The position numbers and the translations under genes were made by a program. 64,000 bases of DNA, taken from positions 3,286,001 through 3,350,000 of the forward strand of contig NZ_CP144555.1 in NCBI RefSeq assembly GCF_036607905.1, read 5' to 3'. The notes beneath the pieces are model-generated. The model was not told the origin of the DNA. It did not search any database and saw only the letters and a list, made by a program, of their open reading frames with translations. Each line of letters opens with the position of its first letter. Position 1 is the first letter of the stretch. Positions 57,321-64,000 of this stretch are shown here, piece after piece. The stretch comes from Streptomyces sp. SCSIO 75703. GTDB lineage: Bacteria; Actinomycetota; Actinomycetes; Streptomycetales; Streptomycetaceae.

Positions 57321-58325
57321 TCAGTTCGGCTCTTGTAGGGGAGGGTCAGGAACGGGCGACCGCTCTGCCCTGAGCGCGTAGGTCGACCAGTGCGAGTCGG
57401 CCTCGAAGCCGAGCTTCCGGTTGAGCGCGACCACGGCCGTGTTGGCGGTGTCGTTGAAGACCTGGAACAGCGCGAGACGGCTGTTTTCCCCGGCGGCCCC
57501 GAGCAGCAGTGCGGCCTTCAGCCACGTGGCGAGACCGCGCCGCCGGTGCTGTGGCAGCACCAGCGTCTCGCCGACGTCCGCCATGGGGCCGCTGCGCACG
57601 AACACGGTGGCGTACGCGACGATCGCCGTGCCTTCCTCGGGCAGTGCCGCGACCACGTGGGGCCGGTGCCCGGCCCGCTCCGCCTCGGCCTCCCGCGCCC
57701 TTACCTCGTCGACGGCGGGGCGTCGCATCCGGGACTGGCCGTTGACCCGTTCCTCCAGCGCGCTCCAGGCCCGCGCGTAGGTTTCCACCAGGTCGTCGGG
57801 GCAGGAACCCTGCCACGCCACCTGCCGGTATCCGGGCACCGGCCGAGCCGCGGCGGCCTGCAGCACGGCACGGGCGGGACCGTCCGGACACAGCCGGTGG
57901 CGCACGCTCTCGCCGGTGAGTTCCGCGCCGAGCCCCGCCGCGAAGCGCTCACCGGCCGCCGTCCTGGGAGCGTCGGCCAACAGCAGTTCCCGTCCCCGCT
58001 CCCGTAGCCCCGCCAGTCCTGCGGCCGCCAGGGCCCGCCCGGCGCCACGTCGCCGGAAGCCGGGGAACACCCACAGCGAACCGTGTCCCGGTCCGGTCGG
58101 ATCCTCCAGGTCCAGCCCGAGCTTCAGCACCCCGGCCGGGGTGCCGCCGTCGTACGCGACGAGCACGATCCGCTCGGTCCCCTGCCGTCGCTGGAACAGC
58201 CGCGCCAGAAGCGACTCCGTGACCGGCGGGTCACCGGGCAGCTCAAGGCTCATGGTCTCCCGGAACCCGGGAAGCAACGCGGCGATGGTCGCCGGCTCAT
58301 CGCCGTCGAGAGCTCGAATCTCCAT
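57321..58325 (-). CDS. Double-GNAT acetyltransferase
   Basis: A 334-aa protein with two GNAT folds. The first has [22 protein letters not shown]; the second has LPQHRRRGLATWLKAALL with VFNDTANTAVVALNRKLGFE. This layout is that of MshD-like and antibiotic N-acetyltransferase-like proteins. Acetylation of a pathway intermediate, or no link to the pathway at all, are both possible. ATG at 58325; GTG 58331 is an alternative. It lies nine bases before the SnoaL-like gene. Confidence 0.85.
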   Translation of the reverse strand: MEIRALDGDEPATIAALLPGFRETMSLELPGDPPVTESLLARLFQRRQGTERIVLVAYDGGTPAGVLKLGLDLEDPTGPGHGSLWVFPGFRRRGAGRALAAAGLAGLRERGRELLLADAPRTAAGERFAAGLGAELTGESVRHRLCPDGPARAVLQAAAARPVPGYRQVAWQGSCPDDLVETYARAWSALEERVNGQSRMRRPAVDEVRAREAEAERAGHRPHVVAALPEEGTAIVAYATVFVRSGPMADVGETLVLPQHRRRGLATWLKAALLLGAAGENSRLALFQVFNDTANTAVVALNRKLGFEADSHWSTYALRAERSPVPDPPLQEPN

Positions 58326-58482
58326 GCCCACAAGGTGGCCCGGATCTCTCGAAGCACCGTCGAGGACAACTCGACACCGGACGCGGGCACCGGCACGGAA
58401 AGGGACCGGCCCCCGTCGCGCTCCAGGTTTCCCTGCGAGGCGACGGGGGCGCGGTACGACGAGGGGCAGCCGGCCGGACGCG

Positions 58483-59256
58483 TCAGGCGCCGCCGGTCAC
58501 GCGGAGCGTCTCGCCGTGGGTGTTGCGGTTGGCGGCCGAGCCGAGGAAGACGACGGCCGCGGCCACGTCCTCGGGTGCCGACATCCGGCCCGACGGGAGG
58601 GTGCGGCCCTTCTCCTCCAGGAAGCCGGGGGGCACGTGCGCCCGCACGGTCTGCGTGCTGGTCTGCCCCGGCACCACCATGTTGACCAGGATTCCCTCGG
58701 GCCCCAGCTCCCAGGCCAGGCTCCGCATCAGCCCGAAGTACGCGGACTTCGCCGCGCCGTATGCTCCCGCCCCGGCCTTGCCGGTGTCCGCGAGTCCCGC
58801 CCCCAGTAGCACGACCCGGCCCCACGGTCGCCCGCGCATCCACGGCAGCGCCGCCTGCAGCGTGTGGAACACGGCGTCGACCGATGTGCGCAGCACCTCC
58901 TGCCACTGCTTCGCCGGTACGTCCTCGAAGCGCGGCACCGGCTGCCCGGGCCGCGGGATCGCCTCGCTCCAGACCACCGCGTTGGCCACCAGCACATCAA
59001 GGCCGCCCCACTCCTCGGCGACCCGTCCCACCGTGTCCCGTATGCACCGCTCGTCCGCGAGGTCGTAGCGCACCACCAGCGGTGTACCGCCCGCCTCGGT
59101 CACCAGCCGGGCCGTCTCCCGGGCCCCGTCCCTATCGCTGTGGTAGGTGATCGCGACCCTGGCCCTCTCTTCCCCGTACGCCACCGCCGTCGCCCGGCCG
59201 ATGCCCGAAGAGGCGCCGGTGACCAGCACGGCCTTGTTCCGCAGATCCGTCCTCAT
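58483..59256 (-). CDS. SDR-family oxidoreductase lacking the catalytic Ser
   Basis: A 257-aa short-chain dehydrogenase fold: LVTGASSGIGRATAVAYG at the NADP site and Tyr166/Lys170 in AYGAAKSAYFG. At the position of the catalytic Ser (13 residues before Tyr) is Ala153, in VVLLGAGLADTG. It may work poorly as a reductase, use another residue, or act as a cyclase/dehydratase as some SDR relatives do. ATG overlaps the stop of the BBE-like gene (ATGA). Confidence 0.88.
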   Translation of the reverse strand: MRTDLRNKAVLVTGASSGIGRATAVAYGEERARVAITYHSDRDGARETARLVTEAGGTPLVVRYDLADERCIRDTVGRVAEEWGGLDVLVANAVVWSEAIPRPGQPVPRFEDVPAKQWQEVLRTSVDAVFHTLQAALPWMRGRPWGRVVLLGAGLADTGKAGAGAYGAAKSAYFGLMRSLAWELGPEGILVNMVVPGQTSTQTVRAHVPPGFLEEKGRTLPSGRMSAPEDVAAAVVFLGSAANRNTHGETLRVTGGA

Positions 59257-60704
59257 GACTCCGCCTCGGTCGTCGGGGCGCGCAGGCCGATGCTCTGCGC
59301 GTGCCGGAAGAAGTCGTCCGGGTCGTAGGCCCGCTTCACGGCGCGCAGCCGGCGAAGGTTCGCGCCGAAGTACTCCCTCTCCCAGTCCCCGGCCATCCGT
59401 GAGCTGGGGAAGTTGATGTACGAGCCGCAGGCGAGCGGTTCCAGTGCCGTCGCCGCACGGTCCGCCAGCGTGGTCAGCCTCGCCGGCGCCTCCGGGTCCT
59501 CGGCCGCCCTGCGGCACGCGAACTGATAGCCGATCAGGAACCGTGCGTCCCGGTGGGCGTAAGCGGTCGCGGCCCCCGGCACCCGGCTCGCCGCACCGCC
59601 CAGCGCGATGCACAGCAGGTACCGCTCCTGGCCCGCGGCGTCGAGCGAGGGGTCCCAGGCGGCGAGGAGCGCCGCCGACTCCGTCCGGGTCGCGGCCCGG
59701 GCGGTCAGCCGGTAGCTCTGGCGAGTGTACGGATGCCGGTGCCCTTCCGCCCCGGGTCCGGTCCCGGTACGACGACACTGGGCCACCGTCTTCGAACCGC
59801 ACAGCGCCTCGTGCATCACCTCGGCGTAGCCGCCTCGCGCGCCCACGGTGCGGCTCAGCGGTTTGCTCCCGGCCCGTTCCGCCAGTTCGTCCAGCCCCGC
59901 GCGCAACGCCCCGTCCGAGCCCAGGTGCACGCCCCAGACCTTGACCACGGGACGTCCGCCGGGCCCGAACATGCCCGGCAGCACCACCAGCGAGGTGCCC
60001 AACTCGTCAGGGCCGTCAACGGCCCACTGCTGCCAGGCCGTCAGCACTTCGACGGCGTCGTCGTACGCCCACAGCGTCTCGAAGCCGGTCAGCTCGGGCG
60101 CGTGGATCGGACGCACGTCGAACTCCGTGACCACGCCGAAGGTTCCTCCGCCGCCACCACGCAGCGCCCAGTACAGATCGGGCTCCTCGGTGGGCGAGCA
60201 GCGGACCGTCCTGCCGTCCGCGAGCACCACACGTGCCGCGGTGACCCGGTCGCTGCCGAGTCCGAACCTCCGCGTCTGCCAGCCGATACCGCCGCCGGTC
60301 AGGAATCCGCCCGCGGCGACCGTGGGAAACGTGCCCGTGGTGATCTGCCGTCCCTGGGTGCGCAGGGCGTCCAGCGCGTCCAGCGACCGGACGCCCCCGC
60401 CGAGCCCCACCACGGGCCCCCGGGTCACGGCGTGGTTCATCCGGGACAGGTCGACGACCAGCCCCGGACCGGTCGACCAGCCGTTGAAGCTGTGGCCGCC
60501 GCCCCGGACGTGCAGCCGCACCCCGTGCTCCCGGGCGTGGCGCACGCACAGCGCGACATCCCGTTCGGAGACGCAGTACGCGACGGCGTGCGGCTCGATC
60601 GTGTCGTACTCGGTGTTCTGGAGCTGCCGGGCCAGAGCGAAACCCGCCTCGTCCGGCAGAACCAGGTCCCCGTCGAGCCGTTCCCGCAGCACCGCGGCCC
60701 GCAT
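59253..60704 (-). CDS. BBE-like FAD-linked oxidase (PCMH type)
   Basis: A 483-aa flavoprotein. FAD-binding PCMH domain with RGGGHSFNGW (His71 for 8-alpha-histidyl FAD) and GGFLTGGGIGW; C-terminal BBE motif FPSSRMAGDWEREYFG and YDPDDFF near the end. The Cys that makes the second covalent bond in bicovalent members is Phe126 (GTFPTVAAGG), so attachment is mono-covalent. Such oxidases form C-C or C-O bonds or dehydrogenate late intermediates. ATG overlaps the preceding stop by one base (TGATG). Confidence 0.9.
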   Translation of the reverse strand: MRAAVLRERLDGDLVLPDEAGFALARQLQNTEYDTIEPHAVAYCVSERDVALCVRHAREHGVRLHVRGGGHSFNGWSTGPGLVVDLSRMNHAVTRGPVVGLGGGVRSLDALDALRTQGRQITTGTFPTVAAGGFLTGGGIGWQTRRFGLGSDRVTAARVVLADGRTVRCSPTEEPDLYWALRGGGGGTFGVVTEFDVRPIHAPELTGFETLWAYDDAVEVLTAWQQWAVDGPDELGTSLVVLPGMFGPGGRPVVKVWGVHLGSDGALRAGLDELAERAGSKPLSRTVGARGGYAEVMHEALCGSKTVAQCRRTGTGPGAEGHRHPYTRQSYRLTARAATRTESAALLAAWDPSLDAAGQERYLLCIALGGAASRVPGAATAYAHRDARFLIGYQFACRRAAEDPEAPARLTTLADRAATALEPLACGSYINFPSSRMAGDWEREYFGANLRRLRAVKRAYDPDDFFRHAQSIGLRAPTTEAES

Positions 60705-61072
60705 CAGCCGTCGAGGCCGAACTTGCCCGCGGTCACCTTTGAGCCCGCGTGCCCGCGCAGCCTGGTGCCCTGCGGGTCGAAGAAGTCGGCGCCGCCGGTG
60801 CCCTGCCACTCGGTGTCCGAGACAAACTCGCCCGACACCCGGACGTGTGCCTCCCCCACGTGCCGGCCCTCGGGATCTGCGGCCAGGATGTGGAACCCGT
60901 ACTCGAAGCTGTCCGGGCCCGTGGCACGCCAGGTACCCAGGCCGATGTTCTTGGTGTTGAGCTGCGTGGAGACGACCGAACCGTCCGCCGAGAAGCAGAC
61001 GAGCCCGGGAACGGCCTTCCCGTCGTCGTCCAACCGCGTGGTCCAGGTGCCGACCAACCGTACGTCGCTCAT
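60704..61072 (-). CDS. Small lipocalin-like protein of unknown function
   Basis: A 122-aa protein, mostly beta strands: VGTWTTRLDDDGKAVPGLVCF, NIGLGTWRATGPDSFEYGF, EAHVRVSGEFVSDTEWQG. The VGTW start and repeated G-x-W strands suggest a lipocalin/calycin-like barrel that could hold a hydrophobic polyketide. No catalytic motif recognised. Coupled on both sides (TGATG with the oxidase, ATGA with the upstream small gene). Confidence 0.78.
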   Translation of the reverse strand: MSDVRLVGTWTTRLDDDGKAVPGLVCFSADGSVVSTQLNTKNIGLGTWRATGPDSFEYGFHILAADPEGRHVGEAHVRVSGEFVSDTEWQGTGGADFFDPQGTRLRGHAGSKVTAGKFGLDG

Positions 61073-61395
61073 GACAGATCTCCTCGGCTCTCTGGGGAAA
61101 CTGGGGGAGTGGAATGTCCCGGCCAGCCTTCCGGCCTCCTCTCAAGATCCGCTCGAAACGCCCTGTAGCGGGGCGGATCCGCCCGCGGCGGACGGCACAA
61201 GGGCTCGCAGCCCGGGTGCCGGAACGCGACCGCGTGCACGGACCCGAGCGCCACCAGGGCCCGGTAGGACGGCAGCAGGAGGAAACGCGCGAGCCACCGC
61301 CACAGAGCTTCCAGGGCAGTGCGGCGGGGTGATACGGCGCTCTTGTCGGGATGCCCCTCGGGGAGGAGATCCGGATCGAACGGACGAAGGGGCAC
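61069..61395 (-). CDS. Hypothetical small protein, coupled to the lipocalin-like gene
   Basis: A 108-aa frame starting VPLRPFDPDLLPEGHPDKSAV with a central aromatic/hydrophobic helix (LEALWRWLARFLLLPSYRAL). GTG at 61395 has GGGAG upstream and the stop overlaps the next ATG (ATGA), the style of this operon. Third-position GC is high in the first two thirds and lower in the last third, so the end may be recent or shifted. No family recognised. First gene of the four-gene operon ending with the SDR. Confidence 0.55.
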   Translation of the reverse strand: MPLRPFDPDLLPEGHPDKSAVSPRRTALEALWRWLARFLLLPSYRALVALGSVHAVAFRHPGCEPLCRPPRADPPRYRAFRADLERRPEGWPGHSTPPVSPESRGDLS

Positions 61396-61435
61396 GGCAC
61401 TCCCAAGTATCGATGGGGTCGATGCGACGGAGTCG

Positions 61436-61972
61436 TCAAGCGGCCCGGACGGCCATCTCCACACCGTCGTCGAGGGGAAGCGCAAGCGACACGTAGCCGC
61501 CGGAGGACCGGACGTGGGCGAGGAACTCGGCGCACGTCGTCCCGACGTCCCGCGCGCCATGGGCCACCACCACCGCGCCCGGCAGCATCCGGGGCTCCAC
61601 CAGCCTCAGCAACGCGAGGAAGGACTGCGGCGGACCACCGAGCAGCAGCAGGTCGACCGGCCCGGGGGCGGTCGTGTGCAACCGCTCGGGCCCATCCGCC
61701 CGCACCTCCGCGTACCGCCCGAGCCCGGCCTTCTCGACCGCCGCCGCGGTGGCCTCGGCGCGTACGGGGTCCGGCTCGCAGCAGATGACCCGGCCGCGCC
61801 CGTTCTCGCTCAGCGCCGCCGCGAGCCCGGCGGTGACCGACTCGGGCGGGCAGCCGATCTGGAGCACGTTGAGCGGTCCGGCCAACAGCACCAACTGCCG
61901 GAGGAGGACACCGGTGGTGGCCCCGGCGGAAGGCACGGCGGAGCATTCGATGGAAGAGGCGGCACTGGGCAT
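61436..61972 (-). CDS. O-methyltransferase 3 (small, COMT-like)
   Basis: A 178-aa class I SAM methyltransferase of the Methyltransf_3 type. SAM site VLQIGCPPESVTAGLAAAL replaces the usual ExGxxxG with a G-C-P-P-E-S form; RVICCEPDPVRAEATAAAVEK binds the ribose; VDLLLLGGPP is the post-II strand where a metal-binding Asp (usually D-x-D/N) is not obvious. A catechol-type methylation is possible but the metal site looks weak. ATG at 61972 with GGGGAG upstream. Last gene of the cluster on this side. Confidence 0.78.
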   Translation of the reverse strand: MPSAASSIECSAVPSAGATTGVLLRQLVLLAGPLNVLQIGCPPESVTAGLAAALSENGRGRVICCEPDPVRAEATAAAVEKAGLGRYAEVRADGPERLHTTAPGPVDLLLLGGPPQSFLALLRLVEPRMLPGAVVVAHGARDVGTTCAEFLAHVRSSGGYVSLALPLDDGVEMAVRAA

Positions 61973-62352
61973 GCGGAACTCCCCGTCACGAGGTCCGAGA
62001 CATTCGAGGTCTCTCGGCCCGAGCGTTACAGACGCCGCCGCCACGAGCGACGGCCCTGGATGCCTTCCCGAGCGAGGCTTCAGCCGCGCTCCAGTACCCC
62101 GACCGGCTCCCCGCACCCGGGTGCCGCCCCGAAGCGACCCGCCCGGTGCGGACACGCCGATCGGCCGAACCCCGCACGTGGACGCCCGGGGCGGGCGACA
62201 GGCACGCCGAGAGCGCGGATCGCCTCACCCTCCGGGGAAAGCAGGCGGGAGGCGCCGGTCCCAGGCCGTCCCCTCGGTCTCCCGTGCTTTCCGTCGGGGA
62301 CGGCGAGCGCCGTCCCGGCTCCGGGCGCACGGAGTGGGCCGGGGGTGGGCGG
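61973..62352. other. 380-bp stretch without a supported gene; cluster border
   Basis: Non-coding by codon use. Near 61990-62020 short GAGAC/GTCTC and CCGAGA/TCTCGG arms lie in the probable promoter of O-methyltransferase 3. The rest shows no gene or repeat. Confidence 0.55.
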
Positions 62353-63759
62353 TCAGAGGGGTTCCGGTTGGGGGGTGGGGGTGGGGCGGGGTGGGGGTGT
62401 GGCGGTCGAGGTGGTGGTGCGGGTGTAGGCGTAGATCACCGAGGTCGTCGCCAGGAGGAGCAGCGGACCGGCGACCAGGGGGTGTTCGGCCATCGGGAGG
62501 GGCAGGTAGCGGTAGGAGAGGAGCAGGGCGGTGAAGACCGTCGCTCCGTAGGCGACCAGCCGGGTGCCCGCGCGGTCCCAGCCCCGGTCGTACGCGCGCA
62601 GGGCCGCCTCGACGGTGAGCACGAACACCACGCCGGCGATGAGGTCCACGCCGTAGTGGTAGCCGAAGCCCAGGGTCGCGGTGAGGGTGGCGACCAGCCA
62701 GAACGTTCCTGCGTACCGCAGGAGGCGCGGGCCCTTGCGGGTGTGGAGGAAGATGGCCACGGCCCACGCCGTGTGCAGGCTGGGCATGCAGTTGCGCGGG
62801 GTGATCCCGTCGAAGGGCATGGCCTGTGGGGTGGCGAGCGGTGGCAGCGTCCGCGGCCACAGGTCGCCCACCGCCCACTGCGTGCTGGACGGGATGTCCG
62901 GGGCCCACAGGCTGACCGGCGCCCAGTAGTCGGTGCCGGTGCCGTAGGCGAAGAGCGGTCCGACCACCGGGAAGATCATGTAGAAGGCCGGTCCGAGGAG
63001 GCCGATCACCAGGAAGGTGCGCACCAGGTGATGGGCCGGGAAGCGGCGTTCGCGCGCCACTCCGCGCAGTTGGTACAGGGCGACGACGACCGCGGCCACC
63101 GCGAGCTGGCCGTAGACGATGTCGAGGAGGTTGAAGCCGAGGGAGCCGGTGGCCGCGACCGCCCGGCCCACCAGCCAGGACGGTTCGCCCAGTGCGTGGT
63201 CGGCGGTCGCCACGTACTGGTCGAGCACGGTCGGGCGGGCCTTCGAGGTGATCAGCAGCCAGGTGTCCCCGGTCTTGCGGCCGGCCACCAGCAGCAGGCC
63301 GAGCCCGACGCCCTTCAGCAGCAGGACGCGCTCCTCGCCGGTGCGGCGGGTGACCGCGACGGCCCCGCAGCCGAGGACCACCCACAGCGCGCCGTTGCCG
63401 AAGGGGTGGCCGCCGCTCGTACCGCCGTCGGTCATCCACCGGACCAGCGCGAAGACGAGGTCGATACCGATCGCCGCGCCCACCGCGACGAACCGTTGCC
63501 GCCAGGTGAGGACCACCATCGTCAGCGCCAGGGCGGCGTAGAGCAGGCCACCCGATTTGGGGGCGACGACCAGTTCCCGCACCTGGCCGGCGATCGGCCC
63601 CGGCAGGCCGTGGCGGTGCGCGGTGAACTCCAGCGCGATCAGGAATCCGAGGGCCGCGACACCCGCTGCGGCCCAGAGTCCCGCCCGTGGCCGCGGGCTC
63701 GCGGAGAACACGGATCTTCGGCTTGTCGGCGGGGCGTCCCGCGGCGGTATGGGTATCAA
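62353..63759 (-). CDS. PAP2-superfamily membrane protein
   Basis: A 468-aa protein with about twelve membrane helices. The C-terminal half has the phosphatase motifs: CMPSLHTAWAV (with the His), and YHYGVDLIAGVV (second His and Asp). It resembles the Aur1/Ipt1-like PAP2 group (inositol phosphotransferase-like) of actinomycetes. Lipid phosphate head-group chemistry is likely; not part of the polyketide pathway. The tail is Pro/Thr-rich. The start is unsure: TTG 63759 gives MIPIPPRD; GTG 63711 is an alternative. Confidence 0.8.
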   Translation of the reverse strand: MIPIPPRDAPPTSRRSVFSASPRPRAGLWAAAGVAALGFLIALEFTAHRHGLPGPIAGQVRELVVAPKSGGLLYAALALTMVVLTWRQRFVAVGAAIGIDLVFALVRWMTDGGTSGGHPFGNGALWVVLGCGAVAVTRRTGEERVLLLKGVGLGLLLVAGRKTGDTWLLITSKARPTVLDQYVATADHALGEPSWLVGRAVAATGSLGFNLLDIVYGQLAVAAVVVALYQLRGVARERRFPAHHLVRTFLVIGLLGPAFYMIFPVVGPLFAYGTGTDYWAPVSLWAPDIPSSTQWAVGDLWPRTLPPLATPQAMPFDGITPRNCMPSLHTAWAVAIFLHTRKGPRLLRYAGTFWLVATLTATLGFGYHYGVDLIAGVVFVLTVEAALRAYDRGWDRAGTRLVAYGATVFTALLLSYRYLPLPMAEHPLVAGPLLLLATTSVIYAYTRTTTSTATPPPRPTPTPQPEPL

Positions 63760-64000
63760 CGTGTGACTACTTTGTTAGGTATCGGCCATGAAGCGTGGGC
63801 TGTTCTCGTCACTTGCGACTGGAACTGCTCATTCCTCGCAAAGAGCTGCCCACAGAAGTAAGACGCACGATCACCGCCAGGGTTGCGGCGGGACCGCCGC
63901 CGTCCTGCCGAGCCACCCCCCGGCCGACGCCCGGTGAAAATAGGCACAGGGGTATGTGCAGGTCAAGAGGCATGTGGGCGGGAGCCGGCGACATGCCTCG

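Overview
The window is a high-GC actinomycete chromosome segment, almost certainly Streptomyces. The evidence is third-position GC bias in every gene, GTG starts, GTGA/ATGA start-stop overlaps, HspR operators (HAIR) at clpB and dnaK, a dnaK-grpE-dnaJ-hspR operon, and a SARP regulator with a TTA (bldA-dependent) codon.

Bases 1-23,400 are mostly conserved core. They hold a PLP aminotransferase cut by the window edge, a YbjN protein, clpB, an orphan sugar-binding lipoprotein, hspR/dnaJ/grpE/dnaK, a degenerate MraY/WecA-like membrane protein with a low-complexity tail, an EtfD-type Fe-S membrane reductase, a Yip1-like membrane protein, a hormone-sensitive-lipase-type hydrolase, a phosphoribosyltransferase and dcd. 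An unexplained module lies inside this core (4,859-8,661). A secreted 61-aa peptide and a degenerate Rieske-like protein are transcribed divergently from two coupled LuxR-HTH regulators, and a third paralogue converges on the second. This is the best candidate here for an undescribed (peptide-signalling?) system.

Bases 23,402-26,129 hold tRNA-Gly(CCC) followed by a small island. Its ends are an exact 46-bp repeat of the tRNA 3' part. It carries a DUF4365-type protein with nuclease-like motifs and a VapBC-like toxin-antitoxin pair, and no integrase. A DUF2975/XRE regulator pair follows.

Bases 27,496-61,972 form a type II polyketide gene cluster. The core operon runs on the minus strand from 37,432 to 27,496: TcmI-type cyclase, cupin cyclase, KS-alpha, KS-beta, ACP, fused aromatase/cyclase-ketoreductase, second ketoreductase, two ABM monooxygenases, P450, a methyltransferase and a POT-family transporter. 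A SARP-NB-ARC activator sits next to it behind its own terminator. Beyond it lie an asparagine-synthetase-like enzyme with a degenerate glutaminase site, a deazaflavin-type reductase and a DUF1772 protein in one operon. The rest comprises four flavin monooxygenases, three O-methyltransferases, tandem quinone oxidoreductases, a DHA2 efflux pump, a MarR regulator, a double SnoaL protein, a GNAT, an SDR, a BBE-like flavoprotein and small unknowns. The cyclase set and amidotransferase-like enzyme suggest a heavily oxidised pentangular polyphenol (rubromycin, xantholipin, lysolipin or fredericamycin group). No starter-unit enzyme, halogenase, glycosyltransferase or dedicated acyltransferase was seen, so acetate priming with a borrowed malonyl transferase is inferred. 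A PAP2-type membrane protein closes the window.
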